Source of the DNA: a virus
Direction: 5' to 3' (one strand)
DNA: 64,000 nt
IMG/VR virus record: IMGVR_UViG_3300033553_000372
Coordinates: 1 to 64,000 of that record
Below are positions 59,130 to 64,000 of this stretch, in pieces (position 1 is the stretch's first letter; the number at the start of each line of letters is the position of its first letter). The position numbers and the translations under genes were made by a program. The notes under the pieces are model-generated. The model was not told the DNA's origin and ran no database searches. It worked only from the letters and a program-made list of their open reading frames with translations.

Positions 59130-59501
59130 GTGACCAGAATTAATCTAATTGACCCATCTGAATTGAATACTAAACATCTTGTAGCAGAATATAGAGAGAT
59201 TACTAGATTGCCGGGTAATTTAAAACAATCGCTCAATAGAATATCAAAACCTTTTTCTCTAATTGAGATACCTCAACAATATGTATTAGGACCCGGCCAT
59301 GTTAAGTTCTTCTACAATAAGATGAGATTCTTAGAGAAAAGATTTATTGCTTTAGTTAATGAGATGCTTAATCGCGGATATAAGCCAACTCATACTGATC
59401 CATCTATCTTTCAAGTTGATGATATGTTCTATAAAGACTACGAACCAGATGAAGTATCTATTGCTTTAAATAAACAAAGAATCAAAGAGAGAACTAAATG
59501 A
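59130..59501 (+). CDS. hypothetical protein (123 aa)
   Basis: The start is GTG; the ATG one base upstream is followed at once by a stop in its own frame. TTAAGGA precedes it. The protein contains RPTHTDPS-like and GHVKFFYNKMRFL segments resembling phage pyrimidine-dimer glycosylase (DenV-like) proteins: MTRINLIDPSELNTKHLVAEYREITRLP at the start, then GPGHVKFFYNKMRFL. T4 DenV begins similarly ([26 protein letters not shown]). It is therefore probably an endonuclease V-type pyrimidine dimer DNA glycosylase or relative. Confidence 0.65.
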   Translation: MTRINLIDPSELNTKHLVAEYREITRLPGNLKQSLNRISKPFSLIEIPQQYVLGPGHVKFFYNKMRFLEKRFIALVNEMLNRGYKPTHTDPSIFQVDDMFYKDYEPDEVSIALNKQRIKERTK

Positions 59502-59707
59502 CATTAGATGAAATTGTTAAACATTATCTTTTTGAATATAAAGGCAAAAGATACTGTGTTCAACGAACCGTTAAGATCAAGAGTCCAGTTCCAAGTCGTT
59601 GGTTTGATGGTATCTTATATAGACCAGAATATGATGGTGAAGTTGATTCAACTCAATTTTATGTGAGACCATATCAAGACTTTATTGAAAAGTTTAAACC
59701 AGTATGA
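59498..59707 (+). CDS. DUF1653-like small protein (69 aa)
   Basis: The pattern HYLFEYKGKRYCVQRTV, a WFDGILYRPEY stretch and FYVRPYQDFIEKF resembles the DUF1653 fold with its closing VRP...F. An ATGA overlap couples it to the previous gene. Role unknown. Confidence 0.5.
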   Translation: MTLDEIVKHYLFEYKGKRYCVQRTVKIKSPVPSRWFDGILYRPEYDGEVDSTQFYVRPYQDFIEKFKPV

Positions 59708-59802
59708 AAATCGCAATCATCATTTTATCATTTATAGCCTTACATCTCATTATGAGTATCTATAAAGATAAGATTATAGCAGAAATAAAGAGACACAAAT
59801 GA
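59704..59802 (+). CDS. tiny single-membrane-span protein (32 aa)
   Basis: The product starts MKIAIIILSFIALHLIMSIY, a single membrane helix, followed by a charged end. It overlaps both neighbours by four bases (ATGA), which strongly supports translation. Such miniproteins can act in lysis or host takeover; here unknown. Confidence 0.5.
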   Translation: MKIAIIILSFIALHLIMSIYKDKIIAEIKRHK

Positions 59803-59942
59803 GAGCACAAATAACTGGATTCAATAATCTTAAATTAAAACATATTGCAAGATTAACAATTCTTCTAAGACTTAAAGGCTATAAGTATAATGTTACAAAG
59901 CAACCAATTAATGGTTATCAAATAACATGGAGTAAAAAGTAA
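59799..59942 (+). CDS. tiny basic protein (47 aa)
   Basis: It begins MRAQITGFNNLKLKHIARL and is Lys/Arg-rich. The start overlaps the previous stop, and the last base is shared with the next start. Nucleic acid binding is possible from charge only. Confidence 0.45.
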   Translation: MRAQITGFNNLKLKHIARLTILLRLKGYKYNVTKQPINGYQITWSKK

Positions 59943-60142
59943 TGGGACACATGATCTATCCAAAAGAGAAGTTGACAGCAGTAAAATTTGATGAATTCAA
60001 AGGCTCACGTATCTTTGGCATCTGGGAAGTAGATGAGGATAATAATAATCTTGGTGATAGACCTTTAGTTTCGTTTGGTAAAGGCAAAGCAAAAGCTATA
60101 GTAAAACACATAGAAGAATTGCAAGAGTTTATCGACGAATAG
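59942..60142 (+). CDS. hypothetical protein (66 aa)
   Basis: The small alpha/beta protein (RIFGIWEVDEDNNN, a Gly-Lys loop FGKGKAKAIVK and a helix) starts in a TAATG overlap. No family was recognised. Confidence 0.5.
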   Translation: MGHMIYPKEKLTAVKFDEFKGSRIFGIWEVDEDNNNLGDRPLVSFGKGKAKAIVKHIEELQEFIDE

Positions 60143-60150
60143 GAGTTATT

Positions 60151-60870
60151 ATGATAGTTGATTTTTTTAAGGCAGCAGTACAAGATAGAAAGCCCACAGT
60201 TAAAACTAATCAGTTAAAATGTGGACCATTTCTACAAGATGAGTTAGTTTTATTAGTTACTAGAATTAAAAATGATTACCACATTATAGACTTTCATGCA
60301 TCACGGCCAGACAAAAGTGGCCAATGTAAAACTTTATATGGTGAGTTTGAATGGAAGAAAGGTTTTCCTTATATCGATGTTGGACACAAACAGCCTCTTG
60401 AAGTAGTAGAAATCGTTAAGTATAGCAACCAACAACAAAGAAATGAATTCATCAAACAGATTCAACAAAAGTATGGTGATAAAATGTTTGGTTATATTGA
60501 GCCAAATGCTGAAGTGAAAGAATTAACTGCTCCTTCGCCTATCAAATTAGACTTTTGTGAGAAGAATGCTGAACCAGCTTTTAGACCAGAGTATTCAAAT
60601 GATCATCATATCCATATTATCTTAGGTGGATACTTAGATCGTAATCATCGACTATTGGATACAAAAGAACTTCATAAGAGAATTAGAGCAAAAGATGAAG
60701 AAATAGCTGCGCTAAAAAATATTATTTTAAATCAAAATGATGAAGGAGCCAAACAATCAGCAAGAGATGTTTGGTACACTAAGTTCCATGATATAGTTAA
60801 AGAAGAACATCTGTCTCCTTTACAATATAAGAAAATAAATGAATTCATGTTTAGTGAGTATGATAGATAA
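60151..60870 (+). CDS. hypothetical protein (239 aa)
   Basis: Residues 1-90 are beta-rich. A His cluster (NDHHIHIILGGYLD) lies near 150-165. The C-terminal 70 residues form a coiled coil (RIRAKDEEIAALKN). AGGAG precedes the ATG. Some metal-binding role is possible because of the His cluster. No family was recognised. Confidence 0.55.
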   Translation: MIVDFFKAAVQDRKPTVKTNQLKCGPFLQDELVLLVTRIKNDYHIIDFHASRPDKSGQCKTLYGEFEWKKGFPYIDVGHKQPLEVVEIVKYSNQQQRNEFIKQIQQKYGDKMFGYIEPNAEVKELTAPSPIKLDFCEKNAEPAFRPEYSNDHHIHIILGGYLDRNHRLLDTKELHKRIRAKDEEIAALKNIILNQNDEGAKQSARDVWYTKFHDIVKEEHLSPLQYKKINEFMFSEYDR

Positions 60871-60912
60871 AATTGTAAAGATGAAACATTAACCCTAAAT
60901 AGGAGATTCAAC

Positions 60913-61200
60913 ATGGGAAAAGTATACGTAACTGTAGATGGAAAGAAAAAAGCTTTTGATACAATGGAAGAAGCTAAAGCATTTCAAGATGGTTTACCAG
61001 TAGAGTTTAAGAAACAATCGGTAGTAACAGAATCAAAAGAAGAAACACTTTCTTCTAATGCTGAAACTAAAGTCTTTCCAATTGATTTATCAGATGTGAA
61101 GATCGATAAAGAAGGCAAAGAGCAAGAAGTTCTACCAACTGAAGAAGCAACTCAAGAAGAAGTTGAAGCTATGGCTGAAACTGACGCTGAACTAAATTAA
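60913..61200 (+). CDS. hypothetical acidic protein (95 aa)
   Basis: A short beta-hairpin N-terminus (KVYVTVDGKKKAFDTMEEAK) precedes a disordered, Glu-rich tail. AGGAGA precedes the ATG. Function unknown. Confidence 0.5.
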   Translation: MGKVYVTVDGKKKAFDTMEEAKAFQDGLPVEFKKQSVVTESKEETLSSNAETKVFPIDLSDVKIDKEGKEQEVLPTEEATQEEVEAMAETDAELN

Positions 61201-61226
61201 TTTTATTGCGGTGTGGGTAGACCTCT

Positions 61227-61604
61227 ATGGCTCTGGAAACCCTTAATGTTAACTGTGCTCATAACAGCCGCTTATTTTATATGGAAAAGAAATTCTGTTG
61301 CTCTAAATTCAATGATGTTAAAGACGCTTTTACTTGGAAGATCATTCCAAATCATGAACAATATGTAATCAATCAATATGGCGACATCTTTAATAGATTA
61401 TCTGGTCTCAATATTAGAATGGCTGTTAATGTAAAAAGTTCTAACTTTGTTCCATTAATAAACAACATCGGTAAATTATCCAACATTTCTGTAAAAAAAC
61501 AAGTTCGTGATCTATTCGATATAGGCTATCTTAAGCAAGATGAAATACGAAATGAAAAGTTATCTACATTTTACTTAGCTCAATATTTAAAATCTAATGT
61601 ATAG
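61227..61604 (+). CDS. NUMOD4-like DNA-binding protein without nuclease domain
   Basis: Residues about 36-95 match a NUMOD4 module: AFTWKIIPNHEQYVINQYGDI followed by conserved VKKQVRDLF. NUMOD4 normally supplies DNA binding to HNH homing endonucleases; no HNH follows here. The gene may be a remnant or a captured DNA-binding domain. The start is uncertain: ATG at 61227 lacks a ribosome binding site, and the first 18 codons lie in a GC-rich, structured stretch. ATG at 61281 is an alternative. Confidence 0.55.
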   Translation: MALETLNVNCAHNSRLFYMEKKFCCSKFNDVKDAFTWKIIPNHEQYVINQYGDIFNRLSGLNIRMAVNVKSSNFVPLINNIGKLSNISVKKQVRDLFDIGYLKQDEIRNEKLSTFYLAQYLKSNV

Positions 61605-61630
61605 AATTCGCAAACAAATGGAGATTAACT

Positions 61631-62830
61631 ATGAACCTATTTAAAATGTTTCTTTCATTATTTAAAAAGAAAAGCGCTACACCAATAACTCATGTTTCAC
61701 CAACAGTATCAACACCTAAACAACAAGCAGTTGAGGAAGAAATAGACTCTGTTGTTTCAAACTTCATTTCAAATTGTCCAAACTTATTGGCTCATAATTC
61801 AAATGTATTTTTTTGGCAATGTCAAATTAAAGCAATTGTTTCTCCTGAGTCTGGATTTAATCCATATTCAAGATATGTTGAAACAGGATTATCAAAGGAC
61901 GCTGTAACTGGAAAACAAAATGCTTCAGAAGGCTTAATGCAATTATCTTATCAAGATGCAAAATATCATGGTGCCAACTTTGATTGGAATAAAGATAAGT
62001 CATTATCAGACACAGATATTGGAAAGTCAATCTTCAATATAAAGAATAATATTGAAGCCGGAATGATGATCTTAGATAAGCAATTAAAGTTGAAAGGAAC
62101 CATCATTACAAAAGGTTCACCTTATTATTGGGCTGTACTTGATACGTCGAGACCAGGTCATCCTAAATACTTAGCTGAGTTAAATAAATATTTAGCATTA
62201 AAACCTACACCTATAGAAATAAAACCTATTGAGACAAAACCAGTAATCACTGAAACAGTAAAGCCTTTGCCGACTGTATTAACTAAAAAAATGAAGATAG
62301 CTATTATTGAAGGTCATGGAGATAAAAGCTCAAAAGGAATTGATACCGGATCTGTTCAATGGAACGGCATGACTGAATTAGCATATACACGCGAATGTAC
62401 GGTTTTAATTAATCTTAGAAAAGATGAGTTCAAACATGAAGTGAAAACGTTCACACAGTTTCCTACAGTTGGAGACGCTGCCCATCAAGTTTTAGCATGG
62501 AAACCAGACATGAGTATGGAGCTACATACGAATGCATATAATGGAAAAGCAAAAGGTTGTCAGTGTAACGTTCTCTCTAATGATCCGGCTTCATTAAAAG
62601 TAGGTCGTAAGTTTTCAGAAATGTTCTGTAAGAAATTCAATAGAGTTTTAAGAGATGGCGATGGTGTTCTTGAAGCTGGAAGAAATGAAAGAGGTGTTTA
62701 TAACTTAGCTGTAGTTGAAGCATTACCAGTTTCAATTTTATGTGAGCCATTCTTTGGTGATAATAAAGCTGAGTGGATTAGTCCAGACGTTTATGTTTCA
62801 TTCTTAATTGAATTTGTTAATTCATTATAG
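61631..62830 (+). CDS. bifunctional endolysin: SLT-like domain plus amidase_3
   Basis: The N-terminal domain (about 45-190) has SPESGFNPYS (Glu73) and EGLMQLSYQDAKYHG, resembling a lytic transglycosylase. A Pro-rich linker (190-216) leads to an N-acetylmuramoyl-L-alanine amidase of the amidase_3 type. Its zinc-site motifs are EGHG (His229), MTELAY (Glu249), MELHTNA (His299) and LCEPFF (Glu372). The protein should cut both glycan and stem peptide. There is no signal peptide, so release would rely on the holin at 22029. A strong terminator follows. Confidence 0.85.
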   Translation: MNLFKMFLSLFKKKSATPITHVSPTVSTPKQQAVEEEIDSVVSNFISNCPNLLAHNSNVFFWQCQIKAIVSPESGFNPYSRYVETGLSKDAVTGKQNASEGLMQLSYQDAKYHGANFDWNKDKSLSDTDIGKSIFNIKNNIEAGMMILDKQLKLKGTIITKGSPYYWAVLDTSRPGHPKYLAELNKYLALKPTPIEIKPIETKPVITETVKPLPTVLTKKMKIAIIEGHGDKSSKGIDTGSVQWNGMTELAYTRECTVLINLRKDEFKHEVKTFTQFPTVGDAAHQVLAWKPDMSMELHTNAYNGKAKGCQCNVLSNDPASLKVGRKFSEMFCKKFNRVLRDGDGVLEAGRNERGVYNLAVVEALPVSILCEPFFGDNKAEWISPDVYVSFLIEFVNSL

Positions 62831-62835
62831 TCTCA

Positions 62836-63066
62836 TTACTGAATATATGGTAGAATAGGACAACCAACATCTATCATATATTCAGTATTTTTTATAAGCT
62901 CAGTTTTTGTAAAAACAAAGCTTCTCGTTTTAAAGGTCGTTTCAATCTCATATTGAGCAATATTTCTAGCTTCTTCTTTTGATCTAGCACTAACAATTAA
63001 TTCACGTTCAACTTTAACATTAAATTTATATTTGACTTTATAATGTGAGACTTTTATTAAGTTCAT
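62836..63066 (-). CDS. hypothetical minus-strand protein (76 aa)
   Basis: The N-terminal strand and the helix VSARSKEEARNIAQYEIE look like the SxEEAr layout of the products at 55527 and 58774. The last 18 codons lie within the hairpin that terminates the endolysin transcript on the plus strand, and there is no clear ribosome binding site. The ORF is plausible but less certain than its neighbours. Confidence 0.45.
   Translation of the reverse strand: MNLIKVSHYKVKYKFNVKVERELIVSARSKEEARNIAQYEIETTFKTRSFVFTKTELIKNTEYMIDVGCPILPYIQ
62837..62893 (+). terminator. intrinsic terminator of the endolysin gene
   Basis: Eighteen base pairs (62837-62854 with 62870-62887, one G-T) enclose a 15-base loop, and six T residues follow at 62888-62893. 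It begins seven bases after the endolysin stop. It overlaps the 3' end of the antisense ORF at 62836-63066. Confidence 0.85.
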
Positions 63067-63188
63067 AATGGGTACAGTAACATAAGTTTAATAAAAATGA
63101 ACTCATATTGGTATTAAATATATATAAATTATATTTACTTACAGATATCAATCACTTAGTGACTCTATATTAATTAATGAGTATACTG

Positions 63189-63258
63189 TAAATTAATGTT
63201 TACATGTATGATTACATGTGTTATAATGAATTAACAGCAACAAAACAAAAGGTTGATT
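63189..63258 (+). promoter_or_regulatory. sigma-70-like promoter with conserved leader, copy 2
   Basis: TTTACA (63199-63204), 17 bases, then TATAAT (63222-63227) form a near-consensus promoter. Sixteen bases ending in the -35 (63189-63204) and forty-one from the -10 onwards (63222-63262) are identical to copy 1 at 51593-51666, while the 17-base spacer differs. A TGTAAA/TTTACA dyad (63187-63192/63199-63204) overlaps the -35. Confidence 0.75.
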
Positions 63259-63408
63259 ATGAGAGCATTTCTTTATATGAATCAAGTTAATAAAAAAGAA
63301 CTAATAGAACTACACAGACAAGCTAAATTAAATGGTAGAACTTTAAATTGGATGATTGCAAATGTTCCAATGTCAGTAAGAAACTTTATTAAAACAATAA
63401 GAGGTTAA
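63259..63408 (+). CDS. tiny basic protein (49 aa)
   Basis: It begins MRAFLYMNQVNKKELIEL and ends FIKTIRG. It is driven by the second copy of the promoter/leader cassette with AAGGTTG as ribosome binding site. The product is unrelated to the product of copy 1. Probably an early gene; function unknown. Confidence 0.55.
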   Translation: MRAFLYMNQVNKKELIELHRQAKLNGRTLNWMIANVPMSVRNFIKTIRG

Positions 63409-63409
63409 T

Positions 63410-63655
63410 ATGATCACATTAAAAAAAGGATACTATGGCTCAAATGTTCAACACTATGGAGCTTATGTAGAAAAAATAGAAGTGATCGTTTCATCAAGCA
63501 ATGGCGATACACCAAAAGAAGGCTATGAATATACTGTTGGATTTTATACAGAAGAAGGACAAGTTTGCATAGACCAATTTACAGTAGAAAATTTCTCAGT
63601 TGAATCGGCTCAAATTAAAGCTCAAGAACTTTATAACTTTTTACTTAACGCTTAA
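63410..63655 (+). CDS. hypothetical protein (81 aa)
   Basis: The protein looks beta-rich with a C-terminal helix (VESAQIKAQELYNFLLNA). The start lies one base after the preceding stop. GAGG precedes the ATG. No family was recognised. Confidence 0.5.
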   Translation: MITLKKGYYGSNVQHYGAYVEKIEVIVSSSNGDTPKEGYEYTVGFYTEEGQVCIDQFTVENFSVESAQIKAQELYNFLLNA

Positions 63656-63668
63656 TAAAGGAGAATTT

Positions 63669-64000
63669 ATGAAAAACGTAATTATACTTTTATCATTAGT
63701 CTTATTAGCATCATGTAAAGGAAGTGGAGGCTCAACTGCAGCGAGCTCAATTGCTTCTAACACTCCAAATAACTTTACGACAATATCGAGAACAGACAAT
63801 GTAGTACAAAATGTTGTTTATGATATAACAAATGGTGGTTCATCGTATTACTCATCAACAAATAATTTAGCAGATAATGATGTGTTTACAATTCCATCAG
63901 TTGTTACTTTAACTTCTGATTCAATTGGAGCAATTCAATCAGACGATTATGTTGAGCTACAAATAGTGAATAGAATTAGATGTAACTACGCAAAGAGTGG
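63669..64000 (+). CDS. putative lipoprotein, 3'-truncated by the window edge
   Basis: The start MKNVIILLSLVLLASC is a classic lipoprotein signal with lipobox LLASC (Cys16). The mature part is Ser/Thr/Asn-rich and beta-like as far as the window goes. AAGGAGAA precedes the ATG. A surface role such as superinfection exclusion is possible but not shown. Confidence 0.6.
   Translation, partial: MKNVIILLSLVLLASCKGSGGSTAASSIASNTPNNFTTISRTDNVVQNVVYDITNGGSSYYSSTNNLADNDVFTIPSVVTLTSDSIGAIQSDDYVELQIVNRIRCNYAKS

Noticed and set aside
21961-60880. ATTGTAAA just after stop codons at about 5706, 15242, 21962 and 60872 as a promoter.
   Set aside because: A matching -10 at proper spacing is absent in most copies, and short A/T motifs recur by chance here.

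Overview
The window is about 64 kb of AT-rich DNA (by eye roughly one-third G+C) from the genome of a large tailed, double-stranded DNA bacteriophage. Almost every gene lies on the plus strand, genes are packed with ATGA-type overlaps, and the proteins are tail structure, replication, recombination, packaging and lysis proteins. Tail tube, chaperones, tape measure and hub are present and no sheath or baseplate-wedge gene is seen, which suggests a siphovirus. Portal and major capsid are not here and probably lie upstream of position 1. The host cannot be named. Transglycosylases, an amidase and lipoprotein genes suggest a Gram-negative host. No tRNA, integrase or CRISPR array was found.

Layout: 1-3444 holds virion proteins of unknown role and 3447-3962 a permuted papain-like peptidase. 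3962-11300 is the head-tail joining and tail-tube module: adaptor, gp10-like protein, tail terminator, tail tube, G/GT-type chaperones with a likely programmed frameshift, and tape measure. A GIY-YIG homing endonuclease follows. 11933-27648 encodes distal tail, fibres, a holin, a very large hub protein and three collar-domain proteins. A minus-strand SF2 helicase (27634-28995) converges on the tail module. A structured 550-base gap, the best origin candidate, precedes the replication block: DnaB-like helicase, primase, sigma-like protein, all-alpha dUTPase, dNMP kinase, a thymidylate-synthase-family enzyme, DnaE-type polymerase with an intein, gp32-like SSB, UvsX/RecA and an SbcD-SbcC fusion (29549-45297). 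45343-49496 has small genes, a lipoprotein, a RuvC-like resolvase and a second sigma-like protein. Terminase genes are at 49477-51521. 51663-64000 is an accessory region of small, mostly unknown genes that also holds an XRE regulator, a DEDDy exonuclease, a transglycosylase, an HNH-like gene, a NUMOD4-like orphan, a two-domain endolysin and a truncated lipoprotein.

How it works together: the phage appears to carry its own replisome (polymerase, separate proofreading exonuclease, helicase, primase, SSB), a T4-style recombination set (UvsX, Mre11/Rad50 fusion, UvsW-like helicase, resolvase) and nucleotide metabolism. The thymidylate-synthase-like enzyme has Asp where true thymidylate synthases have Asn, so cytosine hypermodification is plausible. 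Two sigma-like proteins and a duplicated promoter/leader cassette hint at phage-directed transcription.

The least expected signal is regulatory. Intrinsic-terminator hairpins sit directly in front of several start codons, and two more lie inside the 5' coding parts of the uvsX-like and sbcDC genes, encoded with codons that are rare in this genome. This suggests attenuation or antitermination as a general control layer.
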